NCBI GenBank assembly: GCA_051208035.1
Contig: JBPJFZ010000006.1
Location: 202,957-266,956 of the forward strand
DNA from: JACKOB01 sp024234575
GTDB taxonomy: Bacteria; Pseudomonadota; Gammaproteobacteria; Pseudomonadales; Oleiphilaceae
DNA length: 64,000 nt
Direction: 5' to 3'
In this document: positions 45,622 to 54,507 of the stretch, one piece after another
How the letters are laid out: the number at the start of each line of letters is the position of its first letter
Position numbering within the stretch: the first letter of the stretch is position 1
Notes under the pieces: generated by a model
What the model was told of the DNA's origin: nothing
Database searches by the model: none
The model's input: the letters and a program-made list of their open reading frames with translations, nothing else
Program-made: the position numbers and the translations under genes

Positions 45622-45971
45622 TCACTCGACCCTAATTAAACAAACAACCAATATTCAGACAAACTCCGTCCTGTTAGCCGCCGGATTGACCACCTCATTT
45701 AAGCGTGCCGACCTTCAGAGAGCGTAATCTGCTTTCTCGAAAACCCGGAATAATACAACAATCGCAAATTGTTGTAACGAAGACTAACACGAAGATGGCA
45801 GTCGATGTCATCAACTGGTAAAATTCTGCGCCATAATTAAGCCCTGCGGAATCGACCGTTATTGATGTCGAATATTTTCAGGCAGGGCCAGTGCATTGAA
45901 CACATATGGCGCAGGCGCAAAGAGCGGCTAGACCCTTTAATTCATTCCCGTAGTGATCAGGTAAAACCTTC
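45622..45971. other. Divergent intergenic region, DUF2066 and purM
   Basis: 350 bp. The notable element is a long inverted repeat at 45754-45776. No classical PurR box (ACGCAAACGTTTGCGT-like) was found. purM has AGG about 11 bases before its ATG. No gene or RNA is recognised. Confidence 0.5.
45754..45776. repeat. 23-bp inverted repeat upstream of purM
   Basis: Arms TACAACAAT and ATTGTTGTA are perfectly complementary and separated by 5 bp (CGCAA). Placement 120 bp from the DUF2066 start and 196 bp from purM suggests an operator for a dimeric regulator; there is no T run for a terminator. Confidence 0.5.
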
Positions 45972-47012
45972 ATGACAGATAAAAAGCAGTCAATTAGCTA
46001 TAAAGATGCAGGCGTCGATATAGATGCAGGTAATGAGCTGGTAAACAGAATTAAAGGTGTTGCAAAACGCACATCCCGCCCCGGAGTTCTTGGCGGACTG
46101 GGCGGATTTGGTGCATTGTTCGAAGTTCCAAAATCTTACCGGGAGCCCGTTCTGGTGTCAGGAACCGATGGGGTAGGTACCAAACTACGCCTGGCAATGG
46201 ACCTATCAGAACACGACAATATTGGTATTGATCTCGTTGCCATGTGTGTAAACGACCTGGTAGTCGCGGGCGCAGAGCCGTTGTTCTTTCTCGATTATTA
46301 CGCCACCGGCAAATTAAACGTCGATATCGCCGTCAAAGTAGTTGAAGGCATCGGCAAAGGCTGCGAGCAAGCAGGCTGCGCATTAGTTGGTGGTGAAACC
46401 GCCGAGATGCCCGGCATGTACGAAGGCGAAGACTATGATCTGGCCGGCTTCTGTGTCGGTGTGGTTGAAAAATCCAACATTATTGACGGCAGTAAAGTAA
46501 ACATTGGCGATAAGCTAATCGGCCTTAAGTCTTCCGGTCCGCACTCCAATGGTTACTCACTGATCCGCAAGATTATTGAAGTCAGCGGTGCCTCCCTTGA
46601 TGAGGTTGTTGGTGGCAAAAAACTTTCCGAAGCACTGATGGCCCCGACAAAAATCTATGTTAAGCCGCTGCTTAAATTGATTAACACCCTGCCAGTACAC
46701 GCCATGGCACATATTACCGGTGGCGGCCTGCCAGAGAATCTGCCAAGGGTGCTCCCTGACAATGCCAAGGCGGTCATTGATACCAAATCATGGGAAATCC
46801 CGGCTGTTTTCAAATGGTTGCAAGAGCAAGGCAACGTCGACACTTTCGAGCTCTATCGCACGCTAAACTGTGGCATTGGCATGGTGATTTGTGTGTCTCC
46901 TGAGAACGAGCAAGTCGCAATGAAGCTGTTACAAGAAGAAGGTGAAGACCCTGTCTTATTGGGCAGTATTCAAGAGCGTTCTGAAGACCAGGAATCCGTC
47001 GATCTGGTTTAA
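45972..47012 (+). CDS. purM: Phosphoribosylformylglycinamidine cyclo-ligase
   Basis: 346 residues, the fifth step of purine synthesis, closing the imidazole ring to form AIR. Typical sequence: ISYKDAGVDIDAGNELVNRIKG, GGFGALFEVP, SGTDGVGTKLRLAMD, MCVNDLVVAGAEPLFFLDYYATGKL, GCALVGGETAEMPGMY and HITGGGLPENLPRVLP. Full length. It is followed by purN 33 bp downstream, the usual pair. Confidence 0.98.
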   Translation: MTDKKQSISYKDAGVDIDAGNELVNRIKGVAKRTSRPGVLGGLGGFGALFEVPKSYREPVLVSGTDGVGTKLRLAMDLSEHDNIGIDLVAMCVNDLVVAGAEPLFFLDYYATGKLNVDIAVKVVEGIGKGCEQAGCALVGGETAEMPGMYEGEDYDLAGFCVGVVEKSNIIDGSKVNIGDKLIGLKSSGPHSNGYSLIRKIIEVSGASLDEVVGGKKLSEALMAPTKIYVKPLLKLINTLPVHAMAHITGGGLPENLPRVLPDNAKAVIDTKSWEIPAVFKWLQEQGNVDTFELYRTLNCGIGMVICVSPENEQVAMKLLQEEGEDPVLLGSIQERSEDQESVDLV

Positions 47013-47045
47013 TCCAGAAAACATCAACTTTGACAGCAGATTAGT

Positions 47046-47678
47046 ATGTCGGAAAAAAAGCGTATTGTTGTACTTATCTCCGGTAGCGGATCTAATCTGC
47101 AGGCGATTATTGATGCAGTTAACAGCGGATTCATAGCCGCCGATATTTCGGCGGTTATCTCCAACAAATCAGAGGCTTTTGGCCTGACACGTGCCACTGA
47201 CGCAGGAATTGCAACGCAAGTACTGGATCACAAGCAGTTCAATTCCAGAGAAGAGTTCGACAGCAACCTGGCAACCGTTATCGATAGATATCAGCCCGAC
47301 ATCATCGTACTAGCGGGCTTTATGCGCATACTCACACCAGGCTTTGTTAAAAAATACCAAGGCAAAATGATCAACATCCATCCCTCATTACTGCCAAAGT
47401 ACCAAGGGCTGAATACTCACCAAAGAGCCTTAGACGCGGGAGATTCACACCATGGCGCAAGCGTTCACTTTGTCACGGAAGAGCTGGATGGTGGCCCGGT
47501 AATTATTCAAGGGTCGGTAGCTATAAGCTCCGGTGATAGCGCCGAGTCATTGGCGGCTAAAGTGCTGGTCGAAGAGCACCGTATTTTTCCGCAGGCCGTA
47601 AAGTGGATGGCCGAAGACAGGCTTAAACTGGTAAACAATCAAGCGCTTCTTGATGGTCAATTAATACCTGTTAACTGA
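47046..47678 (+). CDS. purN: Phosphoribosylglycinamide formyltransferase
   Basis: 210 residues. It transfers a formyl group from 10-formyl-tetrahydrofolate to GAR. The N-terminus VVLISGSGSNLQAIIDAV binds phosphate; the folate/catalytic region is MINIHPSLLPKYQGLNTHQRALDAGDSHHGASVHFVTEELDGGP, containing the Asn-His-Asp set. Likely cotranscribed with purM. It ends 67 bp from a convergent membrane-protein gene. Confidence 0.97.
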   Translation: MSEKKRIVVLISGSGSNLQAIIDAVNSGFIAADISAVISNKSEAFGLTRATDAGIATQVLDHKQFNSREEFDSNLATVIDRYQPDIIVLAGFMRILTPGFVKKYQGKMINIHPSLLPKYQGLNTHQRALDAGDSHHGASVHFVTEELDGGPVIIQGSVAISSGDSAESLAAKVLVEEHRIFPQAVKWMAEDRLKLVNNQALLDGQLIPVN

Positions 47679-47745
47679 GGTCACAGCCAGCGCGGATAGC
47701 TTAAGTTTGCCTCGCTGTACAGCATTCGCGGCGCAAAAACAGTCG

Positions 47746-48138
47746 TTAAGACTTGGCCCGGATGAGCGACACAATCCGCAGCGAAAATACCAGTATCAGC
47801 ATACCAAATAGCATCAACCCACCCTGACGAATGTCATAGTCGGCCAATAATCTTTGCCAGCTCAACCTCAAAGCGAGCCCCAGCGAAACTTCAAATAGTA
47901 TCGTTAAAACACACCAGCCTGCACCAACCACTAGCTGGCCTTTGACTGTAACGACCTGCAACCACTCGTAGAAAAACCACACCACTGCCAATATCAGCAG
48001 AGAGCCTGTAAAGACGCCAAGCTGTCTTGCGGGCAAGTCACCGATGTTGGGGGCGATAAAGACTTGCCGGACAATACCGTGCAGCGTTTCCAGAGCAATG
48101 ATCATCAGCCAGACCACCAATGCACGAAGCAGCATCAT
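47746..48138 (-). CDS. Small integral membrane protein, unknown
   Basis: 130 residues with four hydrophobic segments (about 3-20, 43-62, 72-92, 108-126), so an integral inner-membrane protein. No family is recognised with confidence. GGAGGT precedes two consecutive ATG codons; the second (48135) is better spaced, so the start may be one residue later. It is convergent with purN and has no clear partner. Confidence 0.75.
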   Translation of the reverse strand: MMLLRALVVWLMIIALETLHGIVRQVFIAPNIGDLPARQLGVFTGSLLILAVVWFFYEWLQVVTVKGQLVVGAGWCVLTILFEVSLGLALRLSWQRLLADYDIRQGGLMLFGMLILVFSLRIVSLIRAKS

Positions 48139-48224
48139 ACCTCCGTAACAGCCCTAGAATAAACGTCACAGCTAAGACGACTAAAATCAGCGTTTGTTAT
48201 CGTTACACACGTAACCCTAAAACG

Positions 48225-49484
48225 CTAAACCCCTTGATGAAATAGAGTGCGAATTTCATCGGCAATAATTCTAATACCCGCTTCGACCCTGGCATCATCC
48301 TGAGAATAGGTGATACGGATACATTCATTCGTGTGCGACCACTCGCCCTGCAGCCCCGGGAAAAAGTAATTGCCACTTACCACCAGAACACTCTTACTTT
48401 TCAAGCGTTCGTATAAAACGCGGTTTGTGACCGGCAGCCCCTCAAGCCACAGCCATAAAAACATAGCACCTTCAGGCTTATGAATACGATACGGCAACCC
48501 CACTAACAGTTGTGATAACAGTGCAACTGCCCGCTCAGCCTTTTGCTGATACACAGGACGTATGACTTCGCGGCTCAATCGCTTGATTTCACCGCTTTGT
48601 ACCATGTCCAATGCCAGCATCGCCCCCAGACTGCCGGTCGCCAGATTTATTATTGCATTGATTCCCGACACGGCTTTAACAACCTCTTCACTAGCAACAA
48701 CAATACCTGTTCTCGCCGCGGGCAAGCCTAACTTGGACAGGCTAAGGCAGAGAACAATGTTCTCATTCCATATCGGCGTTGCATCTCCGTAAATCAGATG
48801 AGGAAACGGCGTCCCATAGGCACCGTCGATAATCAGCGGTACACCGGATTTTCTGGCGAGCAGATCCAAACCTTCTACTTCGCCGTCGGTAAGCACGTTT
48901 CCAGTAGGGTTAGTGGGTCGCGAAACACACAAGGCTGCAGTATCGGTGTTAACTGCTAACGACTCGAAATCAACATGGTATTTAAAGAGGTGATCATCGA
49001 TCAATTCAATACTTGGGCGGTTGGCCGAGAAAAAATCATCTGCCAAGCCCGCATCAGCATATCCGATGTACTCAGGAATCAACGGTAACTGAATACGTCG
49101 AAACGTCCCGTCAGCACTTTCACCAGCCAGCATATTAAAGAGAATAAAGAAGGCAGACTGGCTACCATTGGTCAAGGCGACATTTTTATCTGTCAGCGAC
49201 CAACCGTACTCACGGTTGAGAAAGGCGGTAATCGCTTGTACAAATTCCAACTCACCCTGAGGGGGATCATAAACCCCAACTAATCGTCTAAACAACGCTG
49301 GGTTATCAACCAATTGTTGCATACGACGCCTGAAAGCATCTTCAACTTCTGGTAAAAAGCCTGGGTTGCCCCCGCCCATCATGATGATGTCTTCACCAGA
49401 GGCAAGGGCATTACCCAAATCATCCATTAACGATGTAATGCCCGCATCAGAAGTAAATTTTTTGCCAAAGCGAGATAACTGCAA
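48225..49484 (-). CDS. avtA: Valine--pyruvate aminotransferase AvtA
   Basis: 419 residues, a PLP fold-type I aminotransferase. The PLP lysine is in LCLSLSKLGLPAARTGIVV, with substrate-binding features in CVSRPTNPTGNVLTDGEV and IIDGAYGTPFPHLIYG. AvtA exchanges amino groups between alanine/valine and pyruvate/ketoisovalerate. The start is TTG at 49484, only five bases after the stop of the upstream gene; the ribosome site GGAG lies inside the last codons of that gene. It is therefore translationally coupled to DUF416. Confidence 0.92.
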   Translation of the reverse strand: MQLSRFGKKFTSDAGITSLMDDLGNALASGEDIIMMGGGNPGFLPEVEDAFRRRMQQLVDNPALFRRLVGVYDPPQGELEFVQAITAFLNREYGWSLTDKNVALTNGSQSAFFILFNMLAGESADGTFRRIQLPLIPEYIGYADAGLADDFFSANRPSIELIDDHLFKYHVDFESLAVNTDTAALCVSRPTNPTGNVLTDGEVEGLDLLARKSGVPLIIDGAYGTPFPHLIYGDATPIWNENIVLCLSLSKLGLPAARTGIVVASEEVVKAVSGINAIINLATGSLGAMLALDMVQSGEIKRLSREVIRPVYQQKAERAVALLSQLLVGLPYRIHKPEGAMFLWLWLEGLPVTNRVLYERLKSKSVLVVSGNYFFPGLQGEWSHTNECIRITYSQDDARVEAGIRIIADEIRTLFHQGV

Positions 49485-49489
49485 CGCAT

Positions 49490-50089
49490 CTACTCCAAAG
49501 AAATACCTAGATTGCTGACGCCATCATTTTCAGCCAGCAATTTAAGTTTGCGGATAAAAGATGCAGACGGAAACCGCTCGGCCTTGATCTTTTTAAATGC
49601 CTCTTCCTGAAAGGCGTTTTCTTCGATCAGTAAGGGATGGTTATCAAATAATTCAACCATGGCATCATCATCCAAGCCTTCACCTTCTCGATACTCAATA
49701 AACTCAAGTACGCTGTTCAAGCTTTTCATCGCCGCCGTATGCGCACGCCTGTTTTCAGGGTTTACCCATGAAAACAACACCATTTGCACCAGCTCACAAC
49801 AATCCAGTGCGGGATTCAAACCATACACTTCATATTTTTCGGGATCGGGAGTTATCTCGTCGAGCGTCAGCAGCAGCTTATCGGTGCGGTCTTTGTTGCG
49901 ATCATTCTCCTCAATAATTTCCCAACACTGGTTAATAATATCGGCCATTTTTTCTGCCGTTGATAATTCCACCAGGTCTGAAAAAAGTGCGTAATTAGGA
50001 AAAGAACGCTCTGCCAACATAACCAAAAAAAGGGATTCTCTCCAGCCTTTAAACTTAGCCAGATGCTTTTGTAAACTTTCAGTTTTCAA
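49490..50089 (-). CDS. DUF416 (YjaG) family protein
   Basis: 199 residues, soluble, mostly helical. Sequence such as FKGWRESLFLVMLAERSFPNYALFSDLVELSTAEKMADIINQCWEIIEEND and EKYEVYGLNPALDCCELVQMVLF is family-typical. The YjaG family has no defined function. The start at TTG 50089 has GGAG 9 bases upstream. It is followed by avtA with a gap of five bases. Confidence 0.85.
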   Translation of the reverse strand: MKTESLQKHLAKFKGWRESLFLVMLAERSFPNYALFSDLVELSTAEKMADIINQCWEIIEENDRNKDRTDKLLLTLDEITPDPEKYEVYGLNPALDCCELVQMVLFSWVNPENRRAHTAAMKSLNSVLEFIEYREGEGLDDDAMVELFDNHPLLIEENAFQEEAFKKIKAERFPSASFIRKLKLLAENDGVSNLGISLE

Positions 50090-50214
50090 ACATTACACTC
50101 CAAAAACACAACACGCACTTTATTTAAAAAGTGATCCTACAATGCCATTACCTTAAGCTTTAACATCGCATTCAAAAATCAAACGGCAGTACATGAGCCA
50201 GCGCCGGGATGCTG

Positions 50215-50892
50215 CTACCGAGGCTTAACAGACTTCTCTTGCATCTTCAGTCTGGTGGCACGCGTATAAAGATCAAGCATCCGCATCGATGCTACCTCTG
50301 CGGTCTCCCCCCAGGCAATGACGCCATCTTCATGCCCCAACATCACAATCTCGCCATGGTTTTGACCGCGCGCAGACAGGCGCTTTACTTCAACACGTAT
50401 TGCTTCTGCCATGGCCAATGTGCCGTAACCAATATCGGCGGCAATAGTCGACACCCCTAATGCTGAATAGTGCGCCCAAATCAGAGGAGAGTGAACATGC
50501 AACACCATACTTATCGCCGGATTTGCGACATAAACCGCCGCGTGCGTCATGGATTCTGACGAAGGCAATACCTCACCCCTGGATGTCACCGCATTCTTTG
50601 CAAAAAACACGTCATCAACACACGCATACCCATCCGCGTATAGGTTTGGTTGCGCACCGGTCTGACTTCCTGAAATCAGAAACCTCGCCCCTTGAATGCG
50701 ATGACTGATATTGCCATAGCCAGCCCCGCCATAAAGATTATCATTCTGACCTATTAACTTTAAACGCCAGAAAACCTGACGCCATCGCTCGAGACTGCCA
50801 TAACTCTGACACTCCGCACAGGGAAACAGTTTGTGGTCAGCTCTAAACTTGATGACGCCATCAACCACATCTTTTATCATCAAATCATTCAA
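50215..50892 (-). CDS. Class II aldolase/adducin family protein
   Basis: 225 residues. The fold uses a metal held by His residues: HVHSPLIWAHYSALG supplies two, and GHEDGVIAWGETAE a third. Family members include fuculose-1-phosphate aldolase and MtnB-type dehydratases. An N-terminal Cys pair (FPCAEC) is unusual. The start TTG at 50892 has GGAAGG 8-9 bases upstream. Substrate is unknown; no sugar-operon context is visible. Confidence 0.8.
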   Translation of the reverse strand: MNDLMIKDVVDGVIKFRADHKLFPCAECQSYGSLERWRQVFWRLKLIGQNDNLYGGAGYGNISHRIQGARFLISGSQTGAQPNLYADGYACVDDVFFAKNAVTSRGEVLPSSESMTHAAVYVANPAISMVLHVHSPLIWAHYSALGVSTIAADIGYGTLAMAEAIRVEVKRLSARGQNHGEIVMLGHEDGVIAWGETAEVASMRMLDLYTRATRLKMQEKSVKPR

Positions 50893-51013
50893 TGTTAATG
50901 CCTTCCATTATTTTTATTCTTTTAAAAGTTTAAATGATTTTTTCTAAATCCGAGTCGGCTTTATACACCACTCTCCTAGTCTAGCCTTTAATAAGCATTT
51001 TCGTTTCCTGTTG

Positions 51014-52240
51014 TTACAATTTCGAAAACACATCAACAGGGCTTGCCATCAACGACTCGCTACGGATGCTTTTCATCAAAGACATCCAGCCCAGTAAAGT
51101 TATCAGCAACAACCCAATCACGAAAGCGGTCCAACCAAACCCCTGATAAATCAAACCAGGTATATAAGACCCCAGTACACCACCTCCATAATAAAATGTC
51201 AGGTAAGATGCATTCAGCAACCGGCGGTCATCGGTATCCACCGCCAGTGCATTCGTTGCCGCCGTTGCAAGTGAATGCACCAGAAACATCGCACCACAAA
51301 ATACGAACAACGCACAATAAAGCACCCACTCGCTAGTTGTCATCGTCATCGCAACCGCCACAAAGAAAACGGCATAAGCGAGCATGGACACACGATTGGC
51401 CCCGCCATATTTTTGCGACAGTGACTGGGCACTCAGAGAGACAAATAAACCTAACAAATATCCAACATAAAGCAAACCTATCGCAAGCTGCCCGGCGGTT
51501 GCAGATATCTCATATATCCGAAAAGTTGCATAATTCAACATTCCGGAAAATACGAAAAACAAACAGGCAATGCTTAACAGCCGATACCGGGTGACCGGAT
51601 GACGAAAAACCATTGTAATTCTTGGTAACGAAAAAACGCCCGATTGCTTGTTGCTCGATGACAGTACCGGCGTTTTAAAATACCGTATTGATAATCGAAA
51701 AAAGATTACCGAAACTACTAAAAAACCGAAAGCTATCGCAATAAACAGCCATTCCCAGCGATGTGTTTCAAGCGCATAGCCAGCCACCAAACGGCTACAT
51801 AAACCACCAACAATCGTTGCTGCCACATAAGCAGACATAATTTTAACGAGCCTGTCAAACACCAACCCTGTTGCCAGCAAGACCATCACTGCCGTCAGTA
51901 ATTGGGGCAAAAAGACGCCTTGTATTACTCTTAATAACAATAGCCAGGGAAAAGAATCAATCAGAGAAAACAGTACTGTACTGACCGCCAATACCAGAGA
52001 TGACACATGCAATAAAGTGACTGCAGAAAACGCAGAAAACCACTTGCCGACGAGCAAAGGTGATAAACACATCGGCAGCATTATTGCTGACATCAGCAAA
52101 CCGGCTTCTGATTTGCTGATTGAAAAATGTTGCGTAAAGTAAGGCAGCAGCGGCTGAGGTGCGTAAAGTACGAAATACCCCAGCACTACCATTAATAGCA
52201 GGCTTGCCCGCAGTGATGATGCATTAGCGATACTAATCAT
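51014..52240 (-). CDS. Major facilitator superfamily transporter
   Basis: 408 residues from the ATG at 52240, chosen over the one at 52246 because AGGA sits 6 bases in front of it. About twelve membrane helices. N-terminal sequence (LLLMVVLGYFVLYAPQPLLPYFTQHFSISKSEAGLLMSAIMLPMCLSPLLVGKW) resembles YnfM/AraJ-type drug or sugar exporters. A loop between helices 6 and 7 is short. The substrate cannot be assigned. It lies between a class II aldolase and dcd with no obvious regulator. Confidence 0.85.
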   Translation of the reverse strand: MISIANASSLRASLLLMVVLGYFVLYAPQPLLPYFTQHFSISKSEAGLLMSAIMLPMCLSPLLVGKWFSAFSAVTLLHVSSLVLAVSTVLFSLIDSFPWLLLLRVIQGVFLPQLLTAVMVLLATGLVFDRLVKIMSAYVAATIVGGLCSRLVAGYALETHRWEWLFIAIAFGFLVVSVIFFRLSIRYFKTPVLSSSNKQSGVFSLPRITMVFRHPVTRYRLLSIACLFFVFSGMLNYATFRIYEISATAGQLAIGLLYVGYLLGLFVSLSAQSLSQKYGGANRVSMLAYAVFFVAVAMTMTTSEWVLYCALFVFCGAMFLVHSLATAATNALAVDTDDRRLLNASYLTFYYGGGVLGSYIPGLIYQGFGWTAFVIGLLLITLLGWMSLMKSIRSESLMASPVDVFSKL

Positions 52241-52294
52241 CACCATTCCTGGTCGCCAAAATTGCTAAAACCCTGAGCTCTGGCAAAAGAGATA

Positions 52295-52861
52295 CTAGGC
52301 CTGCGGCAACGTAACGCCAGTCTGCCCCATATACTTGCCACCACGATCTTTATAGCTCACTTCACATTGCTCATCCGACTCAAAAAACAACATTTGGGCT
52401 ACACCTTCGTTGGCGTAAATTTTAGCTGGCAAGGTAGTAGTGTTAGAGAACTCCAGGGTGACATGGCCTTCCCACTCTGGCTCTAATGGCGTCACGTTAA
52501 CAATAATTCCGCAACGCGCATAAGTTGATTTACCCAGACAAATAGTTAAAACGTTGCGGGGGATTCTGAAATATTCCACCGTTCGCGCCAGGGCAAATGA
52601 ATTGGGCGGAATGATACAGATGTCGCTTTCGATATCGACAAAACTTTTTTCATCAAAGTGCTTCGGGTCAACCGTCGCGGAATGAACATTGGTGAATATT
52701 TTAAACTCATTGCTGCAGCGCACATCATAACCGTAGCTTGAAGTGCCATAAGATATGATTTTACCGCCAGCATTTGTGCGAACCTGACCGGCCTCAAAAG
52801 GTTCGATCATTCCTTGCTCTGCCGCCATCCGGCGTATCCACTTGTCCGATTTAATTGTCAT
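52295..52861 (-). CDS. dcd: dCTP deaminase
   Basis: 188 residues. It deaminates dCTP to dUTP, the main source of dTTP precursors in Gram-negative bacteria. Typical sequence: FNTT-type motifs, KSTYARCGIIVNVTPLEPEWEGHVTLEFSNTTTLPAKIYANEGVAQMLFFES and GKYMGQTGVTLPQA; the catalytic Glu lies in the EGHVTLEFSNTT stretch. It follows the pattern seen in Pseudomonas, near apbC and metG. Confidence 0.97.
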   Translation of the reverse strand: MTIKSDKWIRRMAAEQGMIEPFEAGQVRTNAGGKIISYGTSSYGYDVRCSNEFKIFTNVHSATVDPKHFDEKSFVDIESDICIIPPNSFALARTVEYFRIPRNVLTICLGKSTYARCGIIVNVTPLEPEWEGHVTLEFSNTTTLPAKIYANEGVAQMLFFESDEQCEVSYKDRGGKYMGQTGVTLPQA

Positions 52862-53026
52862 AAACTTTATTCCGCGATGAATACATCAGAGTTCAATAAA
52901 AAGCGTATCTGCCAGTGCGCAGCAATACCCAACAAGCCGGCATGATAACGGCTTTCAGAGAAAATTTAAAACTTTCTCCCCAATTCTCACACCACGCATT
53001 TCAGGCAGTTGTATACAACCCAGACT

Positions 53027-54127
53027 TCACTTGCCGCTACGCATAATAATTTCTGGAAAAGCCAACTCATCGACAACCACTTGTTGCGACAACAAGGCTG
53101 TCGCCTTTCTCGCCATATCACGATAAAGCAAGGTAATTTCGGAGTCTGGCGCACTAACGACTGTCGGGCGACCGCTATCTACGTGCTCGCGAATCGTGCC
53201 ATTCAAAGGCAACTGGCCGATCAGGGCCGACTGATACTGGGCCGCGATTTTCTCGCCGCCGCCCGCACCAAAAACTGGCTCGTTATGACCACACTTTGGA
53301 CAACAGAATGTGGCCATATTCTCAACCACACCGATGACCGGCACATTTACCTTGCGGAACATCTCTATGCCTTTTTTACAGTCCAGCAGCGCAATATCCT
53401 GTGGAGTCGTCACGATAATGGCACCCGTAACCGGCACTTTTTGTGACAAAGTTAACTGGATGTCGCCAGTTCCAGGGGGCATGTCAATAATCAGATAATC
53501 GAGATCATCCCACAGGGTTTGCGTCAGCAGTTGCTGTAACGCACCGCTGACCATCGGGCCTCGCCATACCATTGGTGTATCTTCGGTAATCAAATAGGCC
53601 ATCGACATGGATTGCACACCGTGCGCGACAACCGGTAAAAAGTATTTGCCATCTTTAACCTCAGGACGCACCCCTTCGGCTACACCCAGCATCATGCCAA
53701 CACTTGGCCCATATATATCTGCATCGAGAATACCGACTTTCGCCCCTTCAGCCGCCAGCGCCAGCGCCAGATTGACACTCACTGTTGACTTGCCTACGCC
53801 GCCCTTACCAGAAGCTACCGCTACGATATTCTTTATTTTACTCATCGCTGGTAAATTATTGGGCGACTTGCTAGGCAAAATTGCCTGACGAATGTCCACG
53901 CGCACCGAATCTACACCAGCCACATCTTCGATAGCACTTGTCAAAACCTGTTGAATTGCGCCTTTCAACCCCGCCATGACATAGGGAAACTCTATCGACA
54001 CCCGCACATCACCGACATCGATATCAATTGCTTTTACCAGATTTAGCTCAATAAGTGTTTTGCCCAAATAGGGATCCAAATAACCTGCAATTGCCTGGGA
54101 AACGCTTTCAACGGTAACTTTACTCAT
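53027..54127 (-). CDS. apbC: Iron-sulfur cluster carrier protein ApbC/Mrp
   Basis: 366 residues from the ATG at 54127, with AGAGGTGA 6 bases before it; the frame extends 147 bases upstream but without supporting signal. Apbc is a P-loop ATPase that holds and passes on Fe-S clusters. The N-terminal MIP18-like domain (VESVSQAIAGYLDPYLGKTLIELNLVKAIDI) is followed by Walker A VASGKGGVGKSTVSVNLALALA and the cluster-binding CxxC in FCCPKCGHNEPVFG. It is adjacent to the Fe-S-rich rsx and nth genes, though that may be coincidence. Confidence 0.95.
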   Translation of the reverse strand: MSKVTVESVSQAIAGYLDPYLGKTLIELNLVKAIDIDVGDVRVSIEFPYVMAGLKGAIQQVLTSAIEDVAGVDSVRVDIRQAILPSKSPNNLPAMSKIKNIVAVASGKGGVGKSTVSVNLALALAAEGAKVGILDADIYGPSVGMMLGVAEGVRPEVKDGKYFLPVVAHGVQSMSMAYLITEDTPMVWRGPMVSGALQQLLTQTLWDDLDYLIIDMPPGTGDIQLTLSQKVPVTGAIIVTTPQDIALLDCKKGIEMFRKVNVPVIGVVENMATFCCPKCGHNEPVFGAGGGEKIAAQYQSALIGQLPLNGTIREHVDSGRPTVVSAPDSEITLLYRDMARKATALLSQQVVVDELAFPEIIMRSGK

Positions 54128-54507
54128 CAGATCACCTCTAAAACGATGCAAAATGTTTGCGAACATCTGCAAACCGAATAACCTATTAATTAAGTCGGGC
54201 ATTATAACGACAGCCATGCCAAAGGTACAACGAACAGCCTTTAACCAGGATGACCTCCTTGACGCGCCAAACAAGCAAATGATGTTGTCAGAATTGTACG
54301 AGAAAGGTGAAAAAAAGCTCGCGCCTCTGTATCATGGCGACTTTATTTAAACAAGCGTTTCAATTTAGCTGGCAGCTTTGCCAATTGCTTAATTTGATGC
54401 CCTGCCAACGCGCTTTTTTTGAAAAGACGCTGAGGCCAAAATGAAAACTCGCGTTCCCAAGAATCGGGTCGTACCGAATTTACCGAACAAGGAAAATAAT
54501 ACCCGCT
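54128..54507. other. Divergent intergenic region, apbC and metG
   Basis: 380 bp. It contains a doubtful 44-codon forward ORF (54216-54350) and the metG ribosome site (AAGG about 14 bases before the ATG). TGGCAG/CTGCCA at about 54378 and 54408 could pair in a loose hairpin followed by T-rich sequence, resembling a terminator for that ORF. Confidence 0.4.
54216..54350 (+). CDS. Possible small hypothetical protein (44 aa)
   Basis: ATG at 54216, stop at 54348-54350. The sequence is acidic/basic mixed and plausible as a protein (FNQDDLLDAPNKQMMLSELYEKGEKKLAPLYHGDFI). No family is recognised and the ribosome site is weak. A longer reading begins at 54153. Its T-rich downstream stretch could be a terminator. 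Confidence 0.3.
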   Translation: MPKVQRTAFNQDDLLDAPNKQMMLSELYEKGEKKLAPLYHGDFI

